From NCBI RefSeq assembly GCF_001482285.1, contig NZ_LOEP01000021.1, positions 27,413 through 91,412 on the forward strand: a stretch of 64,000 bases of DNA, read 5' to 3'. Under the pieces are notes generated by a model. That model was not told the DNA's origin. It was given only the letters and a program-made list of their open reading frames with translations, and did not search any database. The DNA comes from Haloferax sp. Q22 (GTDB taxonomy: Archaea; Halobacteriota; Halobacteria; Halobacteriales; Haloferacaceae). Made by a program: the position numbers and the translations under genes. Of the stretch, positions 26,019 to 35,616 are shown piece by piece (the stretch's first letter is position 1; each line of letters starts with the position of its first letter).

Positions 26019-26993
26019 ATGTCGCTGTTTTCTATCTTCGTCACCGCGCTTCTGCCGATTCTCGCTATCGGTGCGGTCGGCTTCGCCCTCGGTCGCGTCC
26101 GCGACGTTGACCCCGAGCCGCTCAACACGGTTACGGTGTACGTCCTCGCGCCGGTCCTCGTGTTCTACAGCCTCGCGACGACCGAACTCGCCGGCGAGAC
26201 GCTGGCGACCATTACCGCCGGCGTCGTCGCCTACCACGTCGCCATGCTCCTCGTCGCGGGCGGCGTCGCCCGACTCGTCGGCGTCTCCGAACCACTCCTC
26301 GGCGCGCTCGTCCTCGTCGCCGCCTTTCCGAACTCCGGAAACTACGGCATCCCCGTCAGTTCGTTCGCCTTCGGCGACACCGGCCGCTCGACGGCCGTCG
26401 TCTATCTCGCCGTCCAGAGCGTCCTCATCTACACGTTAGGCGTGTACATTGCCGGGCGAGGGACCGACCGCGACGACGGCGTGCCGGGGTGGCGCGTCGG
26501 CCTCGAACGCATCGTCCGTATCCCGCTCGTCTACGCGGTTGTCGCCGCACTCGCCGCTCGGTGGCTCGGCGTTGTCCCGCCGACAGGCGTCCCCGCGATG
26601 GAGACGCTCAGGCTCGTCGGCGACTCGTCGATTCCGATGATGCTCCTCATCCTCGGCATCCAGCTCGCGGGTGCCGACCTCGGCTCCACGCTCTCGGAGG
26701 TCGGCGTCGTCGCCGCGCTCAAGATCGTCGTCGCGCCCGCAGTCGCGGTCGGCGTCGCGCTCGTCGCCGGCTTCGGCGACCCGACGGTCGCGCGGACGTT
26801 CGTCCTCGAATCCGCGATGCCCGCCGCGGTCACGCCGCTCATCCTCGTCGCGGAGTTCGGCGACGCCACCGGAACCGGCTCTGCTACCTCGCTCGCCGAG
26901 TTCGTCTCCGCGGCCGTCTTCGCGACGACGCTCCTCAGCGTGCCCGCGCTCTCGGTGCTCATCTACCTCTTGAACCACGGCTTCGTGGTGTAG
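26019..26993 (+). CDS. AEC family transporter
   Basis: A 324-residue membrane protein with about ten helices in two halves of five. AFPNSGNYGIPVSSFAFGD in the middle of the first half and AMPAAVTPLILVAEFG in the second match the broken helices of auxin efflux carrier family proteins, which export organic anions. The ATG at 26019 begins the first helix (MSLFSIFVTALLPIL). The gene starts some 80 bases beyond the right end of the IS-like segment, so its promoter lies close to that boundary. The substrate is unknown. Confidence 0.85.
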   Translation: MSLFSIFVTALLPILAIGAVGFALGRVRDVDPEPLNTVTVYVLAPVLVFYSLATTELAGETLATITAGVVAYHVAMLLVAGGVARLVGVSEPLLGALVLVAAFPNSGNYGIPVSSFAFGDTGRSTAVVYLAVQSVLIYTLGVYIAGRGTDRDDGVPGWRVGLERIVRIPLVYAVVAALAARWLGVVPPTGVPAMETLRLVGDSSIPMMLLILGIQLAGADLGSTLSEVGVVAALKIVVAPAVAVGVALVAGFGDPTVARTFVLESAMPAAVTPLILVAEFGDATGTGSATSLAEFVSAAVFATTLLSVPALSVLIYLLNHGFVV

Positions 26994-27038
26994 GCCCCGT
27001 TTCGCCACGATTTTGTGCGCCCTCCCCCACCTCCGAGT

Positions 27039-27899
27039 ATGAAAATCGGATTCATCGGTGGCAGCGGTATCTACGAGGCGCTCCCGCTGGAGAACACCCG
27101 CCAGGAACCCGTCGAGACGCCGTTCGGCGAGCCCTCGACGACGCCCATCGTCGGCGAGTTCGGCGACACCGGCCGCGAGGTCGTCTTCCTCCCGCGACAC
27201 GGTCCGGACCACCAGCACTCGCCGACGACGCTCCCCTACCGCGCGAACATCTTCGCGCTCAAGAAACTGGGAGTCACCCACGTCCTCGCCAGCAACGCCG
27301 TCGGCAGCCTCAAGGAGGACCTGCCGCCCCAGACGCTCGTCGTCCCCGACCAGATTTACGACCGCACGAAACACCGCCCGCTGACGTTCTTCGACGAGGG
27401 CATCGTCGTCCACCAGCCGTTCGCGATGCCGTACGACGAGGAACTCGTCTCCATCCTCGCCGAGGCCGCCGCGGAGGCGACCGACGCGACGGTCCAAGAA
27501 GGCGGCACCTACGTCTGCATCGAGGGGCCGTCGTACTCCACGAAGGCCGAAAGCGAACACTACCGCGCGCAGGGCTGGGACATCATCGGCATGACGACCA
27601 TCCCCGAAGCCAAACTCGCCCGGGAGGCCGAGATGGCCTACGCGACCATCACCGGCGTCACCGACTACGACGTGTGGAAGGAAGACAGCGAAGTCACGCT
27701 CGACGAGGTGCTGAAGAACGCCGCGGCCAACGAGGAGGCAATCAAAGAGACCGTCGAGGCCGCCATCCGCAAGATTCCCGACGACCACGAGACCGACAGC
27801 CACACCGCGCTCGAAGGAACCATCAACACGCCCGACGAGGCAATCCCCGCCGAGACGAAAGAGACGCTCGCGCCGCTCATCGACAAGTACGTCGACTGA
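27039..27899 (+). CDS. S-methyl-5'-thioadenosine phosphorylase
   Basis: A 286-residue enzyme that splits methylthioadenosine to adenine and methylthioribose-1-phosphate. It shows the start MKIGFIGGSGIYEA, the phosphate loop PRHGPDHQHSPTTLPYRAN, SNAVGSLK, and GPSYSTKAESEHYRAQG with GMTTIPEAKLAREAEM. The start at 27039 is fixed by the conserved first strand and a T-rich box 26 bases upstream. Some archaeal members also act on inosine. It has about 25 residues more at the C-terminus than short relatives (acidic, with ALEGTINTPDEAIP). Confidence 0.92.
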   Translation: MKIGFIGGSGIYEALPLENTRQEPVETPFGEPSTTPIVGEFGDTGREVVFLPRHGPDHQHSPTTLPYRANIFALKKLGVTHVLASNAVGSLKEDLPPQTLVVPDQIYDRTKHRPLTFFDEGIVVHQPFAMPYDEELVSILAEAAAEATDATVQEGGTYVCIEGPSYSTKAESEHYRAQGWDIIGMTTIPEAKLAREAEMAYATITGVTDYDVWKEDSEVTLDEVLKNAAANEEAIKETVEAAIRKIPDDHETDSHTALEGTINTPDEAIPAETKETLAPLIDKYVD

Positions 27900-27908
27900 G
27901 CCGGCGGT

Positions 27909-28385
27909 TCAGTCGTTCAGTTCTGCGGATTCTTTCGAGACGCCCTCTGGCTCCGCGACTTCGCGTTCGCCACGCGCCGCTTCATCGTCCGGCGAGAACT
28001 CGGCCGCGTGACAGCGCGCGCAGTACTCGTTTTCCCCGCTGTCGGTCGTCGCGAGCGGGATGCCCGCGACGACGAGTTGCGTGCTGAACTCCCGGCCGAC
28101 GCCCCGGTCGTCTGCCTCGCCGCAGACGACGCACTCCCGGACCGCCCGCGGCGACGTGACCACCTCGCGGACGCGACCGAACGAGGTCGGACTGTACGAG
28201 ACGTAGCCGGGGAAGTAGCAGTGCAACCAGAAGATAGGCAGGAAAAACAGGAGCGCCCACGTCCAGATAGCCGACTGGGGAAACAGAATCGCCGCCGCGA
28301 GCGCCGCGAACAGCGTCGACGTGACGAGCGAGACCGCAACCGTCAGTCGTCGAAGCGTGCTGGAGAGCAGGGTCGGATGGGGCAC
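27909..28385 (-). CDS. Hypothetical membrane protein with Cys-rich C-terminal domain
   Basis: A 158-residue protein. A short N-terminal segment is followed by two hydrophobic helices (near residues 15-35 and 40-58), then a soluble domain with CVVCGEADD and YCARCHAAEF, spaced about 35 residues apart. The two CxxC pairs suggest one bound zinc. The tail is acidic. No named family is recognised. It is convergent with the MTA phosphorylase gene and lies downstream of smc-scpA on the same strand, 32 bases from scpA. Confidence 0.6.
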   Translation of the reverse strand: MPHPTLLSSTLRRLTVAVSLVTSTLFAALAAAILFPQSAIWTWALLFFLPIFWLHCYFPGYVSYSPTSFGRVREVVTSPRAVRECVVCGEADDRGVGREFSTQLVVAGIPLATTDSGENEYCARCHAAEFSPDDEAARGEREVAEPEGVSKESAELND

Positions 28386-28417
28386 GTCCGAGACTGACGA
28401 CGGGGCCGATAAAATAG

Positions 28418-29563
28418 CTAGTCGTCCGCGATTGCCTCGGCTTCGAGTTCGGGGTCGTCGCCGTCGTCAGTGTCGTTAGCGTCGTCAGCGGCGGCGTGGG
28501 AACCGCGGTCGACCGTCTCCGCCTCGGCGTCCGCTCTGTCGGCATCCTCACCGTCCGCGTCCACTTCCGACCCCGCACCGGGGTCGGCGTCGAACACCTC
28601 GGGGTTCCGAATCCAGAGGTCGCCGAACAGGTCGTCCTGTTTGAGGTAGACCGTGCTCCGGTGGGACAGAAACAGGAGCGCGAGGTAGGTCGTCATCACG
28701 GTGTCGGCCACGTCGCGTATCTCGGCGAACAGCACCTCGTCGCGGCCCTTCTCGTAGTGGGTGGCGAGCACGTCGCCGACCGCTTCGACGACCGCCTCGA
28801 TGTCCTCGTTGTGGGCGGTCCCCGTCACGTCGTCTTCCGTGGGTTCGCCCGCGCCGCGCATCTCGCCGGGCGTGTGGTAGTCGAGCGTCTGCGTCCCGCG
28901 GGAGAAGCCGCGCGGCGACTCCGTGGTGTCGTACTCGCGCCGGCGCTTCCACCACGACCCGCGTTCGACCTCCCGGAGTTCGCGGACGAGTTCGTCCAGC
29001 GTCTCCGGCGACCCGCGGGCGTGCTTGCGTTCGAGCCGGCGGTCCATCTCGTCTTCCAGCGCGTCCACGGGGTCGAAGCCGGGCGCGCCGTCGCCGTCGT
29101 CGCCGGGGTGGCCCTCGTCGCCGCCGCCCTGTAAGGCGAGTTCCCACGGTTCGAGTTCCTCCTCGTCGGGTTCGTCCGGCGCGAGGAGTTCGTCGGACTT
29201 CATGCGCAGGAGGACGCTCGCGTAGAACAGCGCACGACCGGTCGTCCGGAGGTCCATGGCGTCGAGGCGGTTCAAGAAGGCGTCTGTGACCTCCACGATG
29301 TCGATGTCCCACGGGTCGATGGTGCCCTCCTTCGCGAGTTGGACGAGGAGTTCGACCGGTTCGACCTCGTCGTCGTCGGTCTCCGAGACATCTTCCGGGA
29401 GGACCTCATCCATCGCGTCGGGTTCGGCGGGGGCGGCGTCCGCCTCGGAGTCGGACGCGGCGTCGTCGGTGGCGAACGAGAAGACGTCGTCGTCATCGTC
29501 GCCGCTCGCGTCGCGCTCGCCACGCCCGCGAGAGAGGTTCAGTTCGGGAATGTCGTCAGTCAT
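28418..29563 (-). CDS. scpA: Segregation and condensation protein A (kleisin)
   Basis: A 381-residue kleisin. The conserved core is EPVELLVQLAKEGTIDPWDIDIVEVTD (seen in parts near residue 85), DLRTTGRALFYASVLLRMKSDELL, and a C-terminal winged helix with DVADTVMTTYLALLFLSHR. Long acidic linkers before and after the core are haloarchaeal. ScpA bridges the SMC heads for chromosome organisation. The start at 29563 (MTDDIPEL) overlaps the smc stop by eight bases, so it is translationally coupled to smc. Confidence 0.92.
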   Translation of the reverse strand: MTDDIPELNLSRGRGERDASGDDDDDVFSFATDDAASDSEADAAPAEPDAMDEVLPEDVSETDDDEVEPVELLVQLAKEGTIDPWDIDIVEVTDAFLNRLDAMDLRTTGRALFYASVLLRMKSDELLAPDEPDEEELEPWELALQGGGDEGHPGDDGDGAPGFDPVDALEDEMDRRLERKHARGSPETLDELVRELREVERGSWWKRRREYDTTESPRGFSRGTQTLDYHTPGEMRGAGEPTEDDVTGTAHNEDIEAVVEAVGDVLATHYEKGRDEVLFAEIRDVADTVMTTYLALLFLSHRSTVYLKQDDLFGDLWIRNPEVFDADPGAGSEVDADGEDADRADAEAETVDRGSHAAADDANDTDDGDDPELEAEAIADD

Positions 29564-32500
29564 CCGCCGGAACCTCCGCTTCCACGTCCGCGTCGGCTCC
29601 GCCGCCGTCACCACCGTCTGCGTCGTCGTCGCCGCTCCCGCCGTCGTCTCCGCCCGGTCCGTCCGCGTCGCGGCCGTCGCTTCCAGCCTCGCCGTCGCCG
29701 CCGAACTGGATTCCCGTGACGGCGCTGACGTTGTCGCCCTGCATCGTCACGCCGATGGCGCGCTCGGCGCGTTCGAGGAGCGCAGAGCGGTGCGAGACGA
29801 CGACGAACTGGGCGTCGCCCGCGAGGTCGTCGACCATCTGGCCGACGCGCTCGGCGTTCGCGGCGTCGAGGAAGGCGTCCACCTCGTCGAGCGCGTAGAA
29901 CGGCGCGGGGTTGTGGCGCTGGATGGCGAAGATAAACGCGAGCGCCGTCAGCGACTTCTCGCCGCCGGACATGGCGTCGAGGCGCTGGATGGGTTTGTCG
30001 CCCGGTTGGGCCTTCATCGTCAGGCCCTCCTCGAAGGGGTCTTCGGGGTTCTCCAACTGGAGGTGGCCCGTCCCGTTCGACAGGCGCTCGAAGATGTCGG
30101 TGAAGTTCTCGGCGATGGCGTCGAACGACTCCATGAACGTCGCCTTCTTCTGGGACTCGTACTGGTCGATGCGGTCGGCGATGGCGTCGCGCTCTTCGAC
30201 CAGCACGTCACGGCGCTCCTGGAGGTCTTCGAGGTCGGCCTTCACGTCGTCGTACTCGTCGATTGCGAGCATGTTGACGGGTTCGAGCGCCTCCATCTCC
30301 TCGGTGAGGCGCTCGATTTCGGATTCGACGGTGTCGTGGTCGGGAATCTCCTCGGGGTCGTAGTCGCCGACCTGCGACTGAAGTTCGTCGATTTCCCACT
30401 CGAGGCGCTCGGCGGCCGAGCGCATGCTTTCGAGCTTGGATTCGACCGCGTTCACCCGGTCTTTCTTCTCGTCGCGGGCGCTCCGGGCCTCGCGGAGGTC
30501 GTCCTGTAGTTCCGTGCGGTCCTCCTTGAGGTCGACCAGTTCCTCTTCGAGTTCGGCGACCGCCTCGCGCTTGGCCTCGAGGTCGTCCTCGCGCTCCTCG
30601 ATTTTCGACTCCGCCTCGGAGATAGACTTTCGAGCCTCCGCCTTGCGGTTCTGGGCGGCCTCGACCGTGTCGTGGAGGTCGTCGACCGCGTCTTCGGCGT
30701 ACTGCTTTTCGAGTTGAATCTCGTTGAGCCGGCCGTCGAGCGTGGACATCCGGTCTTCGAGGTCGTCGATGTCCGCGCGAATCTCGTCGGCGCGAGCGGT
30801 GAGCTCCGGAATCTCGGAGTCCGCGAGTTCGGACTCGATGTCCTCGATGGCGGCCTCAACCGTCTCGATTTCGTCGTCGAGATCGGCGATTTCGTCGTCG
30901 AGGTCGGACATCTGTTCGTCCACCGACTCGCGTTCGGACTGGAGTTCGTCGAGCCGGTCGTCGAGCCGGTCGATTTCGGCTTCGGCGTCCTCGATGTCCG
31001 CCTCGGCGTCCTCGATTTCGCGCTCGATGGTCCGGACGCGGTCGGCGGCGTCGGAGGCCCGCCCGCGGGCGTCGTCGAGGTCGTCGTCGATGTCTCGAAT
31101 CTCCTCGTTGAGCGAGCGACGGCGGTCTTCGAGCTTCGTAATCTCCTTCGCGAGGCGGTCGAGTTTGCCCTCGCCGGACTTCGAAAACGAGTAGCGAGAG
31201 CCGCCGCCGGAGCCGCCAGTCATCGCGCCGGAGCGCTCCACGAGGTCACCGTCGAGGGTGACCATGCGGTAGTCGCCCATCAGGTCGCGGGCGGTCTCCA
31301 TGTCCTCAACGACGAGCGTCGAACCGAGGACGTAGGAGAAAATCGACTCGTACTGCGAATCGTAGTCGACGAGGTTGCGCGCGAAGTCCACGACGCCGGG
31401 ACGGTTCGGCTTGCGCGGGAGGCTCCGGTTGTCCATCTTCGTGATGGGCAGGAACGTCGCGCGGCCCGCGTTGCGGGACTTCAGGTGGTCGATACAGGAC
31501 GACCCCACGCCGTCGTCGTCGACGACGACGTTGGCGAGGCGGCCGCCGGCGGCCGTCTCACACGCCTTGGCATACTCGCCGTCGACGGAGCCGAGTTGGC
31601 CGACCGCACCGTGGACGCCGGAGATGCCGGCGTTGAGGATGGTCGTGACAGCGCGGGGCCACGAGTTGTCGCCGTCTTTGCCGGCGCGGGCTTCGAGACG
31701 GGCGTACTCCGACTGCTTGGTCTGGAGTTCGTCCGTCACCTCCGAGAGTTCGTCGTTCAGGTCGGCCTTCTCGGCCTGCAGGTCCTCGATGACGCCGTCT
31801 ATCTTCGCCTTGTTCTTCTCGGCGGTGTCGAGTTCGCTGTGCAGGTCGGAGACGGTCGCCTTCAGTTCGGGGATGCGCTCGCGGGCGCGTTCGAGTTCGT
31901 CTCGGGTCTCCGAAATCTGGTTCGAGCGGCGGCGCGCGTCGTCCAGCAGGCGGTCCTTGGCGCGCTGGCGGTCGTTCTTCTCGTCTTTAAGGTCGTCGAG
32001 CGTCTCCTTTCGCTCCGCGAGTTCGGACTTCAGCTCGTCGAACTCGGTGTCGACCGAATCGATTTCGGCCTGCACCTCGGAGAGTTCGACCCGCTTGGAC
32101 TGGATGTCGCTTTTGACCGACGCCTTCTCGACTTTGACCTCGCGGATGTCGTCTTCGAGGTCGTCGATCTGCTCTTGCTTGCGGTCGATGTCGATGAACG
32201 CCTTCCGGCGCTCGGCCTCGGCGTCGTCGCGCTTTTCCTCGGCGGCCTCGATGGCGTTTTCCAGCCGGGAGATGTCGCCTTTTATCTCCTCCATCTCCGA
32301 CTTGATGCGGAGCTGTTCGTCCTCGCCTTTCCGCTCTATCTCGCGGGTGAGGTCTTCGAGGTCCTCTTCGAGACGGGTGACTTTCCCCTGTCGCTCGTCG
32401 AGTTCGGCCTGTAACTCTTCGAGGTCGGCCTCGGTGGACTCGATGCGCGATTCGGTCCGCGAGAGGTCGTCGCGCTTGTCTTCGAGTTCCGCGGCCTTCA

Positions 32501-33251
32501 GGTAGCCCTCGTACTCCTCTTTCTCCTCGCGGAGTCCCTTGTAAGTGAGCGCGGTCTCGCGCTCGTCGGCGAGTTGGTCGAGACGCGTCTCCTTTTCTTC
32601 GATGCGGAGGTCCGCCTCATCGACGCGCTCTTCGACCGCCTCCAACTCCTCGAAGGCGGCGTCTTTCTTCTCGTCGAACTCGGCGACGCCCGCGATTTCG
32701 TCGATGATGCCCCGCCGCTGGTAGGGCGTCATGTTGATGATCTCGGTCACGTCGCCCTGCATGACGACGTTGTAGCCCTCGGGGGTGATGCCCGCCTGCG
32801 CGAGCAGGTCCTTGATGTCCGAGAGGTTGACCGAGCGCTCGTTGAGGTAGTAGTACGAGTAGTAGTTGTCCGGCGTCTCCTTGACGCGGCGCTTGATAGT
32901 TATCTCCTCGACGTCGCCGACCTTGTCGGTCCCGGCGGCGTTGACGACCTGCGAGCGGTCGAGCGTCCCCTCGGAGTTGTCGAGGACAACCGTGACGCTC
33001 GCCTCTTTCGGCTGTTTCGCGGCCTCGTCGCTGCCGTCGGCGTGGCCGGGGTTGTAGATGAGGTCCGTCAGCTTCTCGGCGCGAATCCCGCGGGTGCGGG
33101 CGAGGCCGAGCGCGAAGAGGACGCCGTCGATGATGTTCGATTTGCCGGAACCGTTCGGGCCCGTAACGACCGTGAAATCCTCGTAGAACGGGATGCGAGT
33201 CGGCCGCCCGAAGCTCTTGAAACCGTCAAGGACGAGCTCTTTGATGTGCAT
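29556..33251 (-). CDS. smc: Chromosome segregation protein SMC
   Basis: A 1231-residue SMC ATPase. The N-terminal head has Walker A GPNGSGKSN at residues 31-39. About 330 residues of coiled coil lead to a hinge near residues 520-660 (VHGAVGQLG, VVDDDGVGSSC), and a second coiled coil returns to the C-terminal head with signature LDAMSGGEKSLTALAF and Walker B FYALDEVDAFLD. A Gly/Asp-rich tail of about 50 residues follows the head. It shapes chromosomes with ScpA, encoded next. No ScpB is adjacent, as usual in haloarchaea. It runs convergent to no other gene, and the coiled-coil gene lies upstream. Confidence 0.96.
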   Translation of the reverse strand: MHIKELVLDGFKSFGRPTRIPFYEDFTVVTGPNGSGKSNIIDGVLFALGLARTRGIRAEKLTDLIYNPGHADGSDEAAKQPKEASVTVVLDNSEGTLDRSQVVNAAGTDKVGDVEEITIKRRVKETPDNYYSYYYLNERSVNLSDIKDLLAQAGITPEGYNVVMQGDVTEIINMTPYQRRGIIDEIAGVAEFDEKKDAAFEELEAVEERVDEADLRIEEKETRLDQLADERETALTYKGLREEKEEYEGYLKAAELEDKRDDLSRTESRIESTEADLEELQAELDERQGKVTRLEEDLEDLTREIERKGEDEQLRIKSEMEEIKGDISRLENAIEAAEEKRDDAEAERRKAFIDIDRKQEQIDDLEDDIREVKVEKASVKSDIQSKRVELSEVQAEIDSVDTEFDELKSELAERKETLDDLKDEKNDRQRAKDRLLDDARRRSNQISETRDELERARERIPELKATVSDLHSELDTAEKNKAKIDGVIEDLQAEKADLNDELSEVTDELQTKQSEYARLEARAGKDGDNSWPRAVTTILNAGISGVHGAVGQLGSVDGEYAKACETAAGGRLANVVVDDDGVGSSCIDHLKSRNAGRATFLPITKMDNRSLPRKPNRPGVVDFARNLVDYDSQYESIFSYVLGSTLVVEDMETARDLMGDYRMVTLDGDLVERSGAMTGGSGGGSRYSFSKSGEGKLDRLAKEITKLEDRRRSLNEEIRDIDDDLDDARGRASDAADRVRTIEREIEDAEADIEDAEAEIDRLDDRLDELQSERESVDEQMSDLDDEIADLDDEIETVEAAIEDIESELADSEIPELTARADEIRADIDDLEDRMSTLDGRLNEIQLEKQYAEDAVDDLHDTVEAAQNRKAEARKSISEAESKIEEREDDLEAKREAVAELEEELVDLKEDRTELQDDLREARSARDEKKDRVNAVESKLESMRSAAERLEWEIDELQSQVGDYDPEEIPDHDTVESEIERLTEEMEALEPVNMLAIDEYDDVKADLEDLQERRDVLVEERDAIADRIDQYESQKKATFMESFDAIAENFTDIFERLSNGTGHLQLENPEDPFEEGLTMKAQPGDKPIQRLDAMSGGEKSLTALAFIFAIQRHNPAPFYALDEVDAFLDAANAERVGQMVDDLAGDAQFVVVSHRSALLERAERAIGVTMQGDNVSAVTGIQFGGDGEAGSDGRDADGPGGDDGGSGDDDADGGDGGGADADVEAEVPADD

Positions 33252-33335
33252 GGGTTGGTGTTCACGCGGGCGACGCCCGCAGGTGGAGCGCGCCGCATGA
33301 ACACGGGGCGCGCTCGCGTCGGACGGCGCGCCCGA

Positions 33336-33644
33336 TTACGCGACGATGATGTCGTCGTCGGGGGTCTCGCCGTCGCCTTCGTCAGTCTCGTCGGTCTCGT
33401 CCGGTTTAGTCTCATCGCCGTCGGCCGACGACGCCTCGTCGGCTTCGGCGGCCTCCGCAGCGGACTCGTCTTCGGTCTCCCAGTCGCCGCGACGGGTCGC
33501 GGCCCGCGAGGGAACGTCCACGTCGTTGGCGTCTTCGAGCTGGCGAAGTCGTTCTTTGGTCTCGACGAGTTCCTCGGTGAGCCCGTTCACGGCGGCCTGC
33601 AGTTCTGCGACTTTGGATTCGAGTTCCTCCACCCGGTTACTCAT
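33336..33644 (-). CDS. Small coiled-coil protein upstream of smc (DUF7518-like)
   Basis: A 102-residue protein. The first 40 residues (MSNRVEELESKVAELQAAV, then TEELVETKERLRQLED) form a clear leucine-rich heptad coil, and the remaining 60 are acidic low complexity ending DDDIIVA. It resembles haloarchaeal proteins encoded next to smc and filed as DUF7518, by memory. It precedes smc by 84 bases on the same strand and may be co-transcribed with it. A role as a small SMC-associated factor is conceivable but only from position. The start at 33644 is chosen because the coil begins there. Confidence 0.7.
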   Translation of the reverse strand: MSNRVEELESKVAELQAAVNGLTEELVETKERLRQLEDANDVDVPSRAATRRGDWETEDESAAEAAEADEASSADGDETKPDETDETDEGDGETPDDDIIVA

Positions 33645-33748
33645 GGGTAACATAGCCCCTCGCGTGAGACATAAATGTGCGTCAGACAATCACCGAAAAT
33701 GTGATACGTGTGCGGGCGACCCCGCCTTCGCACGCTCGCCGCCGCCCC

Positions 33749-35086
33749 TCAGTCCCGGTACGACTCGGTCGTCGTCTTCCGGAGCGAGCGGACCGCGCCG
33801 AGATACTCTTCGCGACTGCGCTTTTCTGCTTTCGCGGCGCGGACCTCAGCCATCGCCTCGGGGCTCGTGAGCAGGTCGACCAGCGTGCAAGCGGTGAGTT
33901 TCGCTGGGATGACGTAAGCCATCTCCTCGTCGACGACGCGGAAATCGCGGGCGTGGACCGCACCCTCGAAGCCGCCGGTCCACGGGTGGATGCCGGGGAC
34001 GAGTTGCGTGATGTCGCCCATGTCCGTCGACCCCGAGAGGTGCGGCGTCCCCGCCGTGACCGCATCGGGGCCGACGATGTCGCGGGCGTTCTCGTCGTAG
34101 AACGCGACCATCGTCTCGTCGGTCCGAAGCGGCATGTACCCGGGGTAGTCCTCGATTTCCACGTCGCCGCCGACACCCATCGCGCCGGACGCGAGCGCCC
34201 GGTTGACCGACTCGTTCGCCTCGGAGACGGCCTCGACGGAGGCCGCGCGGACGTACGACTCCATCGTCACCTCTGCGGGGACGACGTTGACGCCGTCGCC
34301 GCCGCGGGTGATGATGGGGTGGACGCGGACGTGGTCCTCGTCGCGGAAGCGCTCGCGCTGGGCATGAACCGCGTTCATCCCGAGCATCGCGGCGTTGAGT
34401 GCGTTGACGCCCTCTTCGGGGGCCGCGCCGGCGTGCGCTTCGGTCCCGCGATAGGTGACGAACTTGCCGACGAAGCCGTTCGTCGAGAAATCGCTCGTAA
34501 TCGTCCGTTCGGGCGTGTCGCTGCCGGCGTGCATCATCGCGGCGGCGTCCCAGTCATCAACGTAGCCGCGGCGGATGAGTTCCTGTTTGCCGCCGAAGAA
34601 CTCGATGTCACCCGCTTCGAGCAGGCCGCGCCGGTAGTCGAGGTCGAGATACTCCTCAGCCGGGACGGCGACGAACTCGACCGCGCCGTCGAGGTCGTCC
34701 ACGACGCCGCTGCCGACGAGGCCGACGGCGGTCCCCACGAGGTGCGCGAGTTGGGCGTTGTGGCCGCAGGCGTGGACCGCGCCGGTCTCGGGGTCCGCCA
34801 TCGGATGGTCCGGGTTGACGAGCGCGTCGAGTTCGCCGAGGACGGCCGCGACGAAGTCGCCGGAGCCGGCTCTGGCGCGCGCGCCGGTAATCGCCAGTTC
34901 CGTCTCCACGTCGAGATCGAGGTCTTCGAACAGCGAGACGACCTTCTCGGTCGTCTTGACCTCCTTGTAGCCGAGTTCCGGTTCGGCCTGCACGTCCTTC
35001 GCGAAGGCGATAATCTCGTCTGCGCGGTCGTCGATGGCGTCGCAGACGCGGGCTTTGAGGGCCGCGGTTCGGTCGTCGCCGGTCAT
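33749..35086 (-). CDS. M20-family amidohydrolase (AbgB/IAA-amino-acid hydrolase-like)
   Basis: A 445-residue metallohydrolase. Conserved positions are GELDAL (residues 84-89), HACGHN (105-110) with metal ligands His105, Cys107 and His109, the PAEEYLD glutamates, and a lid domain containing AHAGAAPEEGVNALNA. The CGHN form and long spacing resemble AbgB, which cleaves p-aminobenzoyl-glutamate, rather than classic carboxypeptidases. It lies 64 bases downstream of two small membrane genes on the same strand and so is likely co-expressed with a transporter. The acyl or peptide substrate is unknown. Confidence 0.82.
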   Translation of the reverse strand: MTGDDRTAALKARVCDAIDDRADEIIAFAKDVQAEPELGYKEVKTTEKVVSLFEDLDLDVETELAITGARARAGSGDFVAAVLGELDALVNPDHPMADPETGAVHACGHNAQLAHLVGTAVGLVGSGVVDDLDGAVEFVAVPAEEYLDLDYRRGLLEAGDIEFFGGKQELIRRGYVDDWDAAAMMHAGSDTPERTITSDFSTNGFVGKFVTYRGTEAHAGAAPEEGVNALNAAMLGMNAVHAQRERFRDEDHVRVHPIITRGGDGVNVVPAEVTMESYVRAASVEAVSEANESVNRALASGAMGVGGDVEIEDYPGYMPLRTDETMVAFYDENARDIVGPDAVTAGTPHLSGSTDMGDITQLVPGIHPWTGGFEGAVHARDFRVVDEEMAYVIPAKLTACTLVDLLTSPEAMAEVRAAKAEKRSREEYLGAVRSLRKTTTESYRD

Positions 35087-35150
35087 CGCGTCTCACTCCG
35101 GCGCGCGCGGCGGTCGGTCGCGGGAGTCGCGGAGGTTGCGGGGGTCGCCA

Positions 35151-35615
35151 TCAGATAATCCCCTGCGCGGAGAGCACGGCCTGCGAGATGAGCGCGGAGC
35201 CGAAGAACGTCCCGAAGAAGACGAACACCGCCACGAGGACGAGCTTCCAGCTGACTTCCTTCATCTTCCCGGTCTGGAGGCCGATAGAGAGCCCCGCGTA
35301 GGCGAGAATCGGCGTCGTCGTCGCGAGGAAGTCGACCTTCCCGACGGCGGCCAGAAACGGCGCTTGGACCGGCGAAAACGGGAGCGCCAGAGCGAACGCG
35401 AGAATCATCGCGTAGGCGAACGCCGGCAGGTCGAGTGGAATCAGTCGGCCCATGAGCAGGGCGACGAGGCCGATGAGGACGATGAGCGCCATGCCGGGGA
35501 GTGCGGCGAGGAAGCCGGTGCCGGTGGCGAGGAGGTTCGCCGTCAGCGTCAGGAACGCCACCACGAGCAGCATCTTCAGCGACTCGACGGAGAACTCCGG
35601 GGTCGACATCGACAT
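35151..35615 (-). CDS. Small membrane protein, second gene of DUF3100/M20 operon
   Basis: A 154-residue protein with about five hydrophobic segments starting near residue 12. ATGTGFLAALPGMALIVLIG and a central SPVQAPFLAAVGKVDFL loop separate the helices, and the last helix holds FGTFFGSALISQAVL. It starts one base after the upstream DUF3100 gene stops. The Gly-rich loops inside membrane segments resemble transporter half-proteins, so it may form a heteromeric permease with the DUF3100 protein. Two start codons (MSMSTPEF or MSTPEF) are possible. Confidence 0.65.
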   Translation of the reverse strand: MSMSTPEFSVESLKMLLVVAFLTLTANLLATGTGFLAALPGMALIVLIGLVALLMGRLIPLDLPAFAYAMILAFALALPFSPVQAPFLAAVGKVDFLATTTPILAYAGLSIGLQTGKMKEVSWKLVLVAVFVFFGTFFGSALISQAVLSAQGII

Positions 35616-35616
35616 C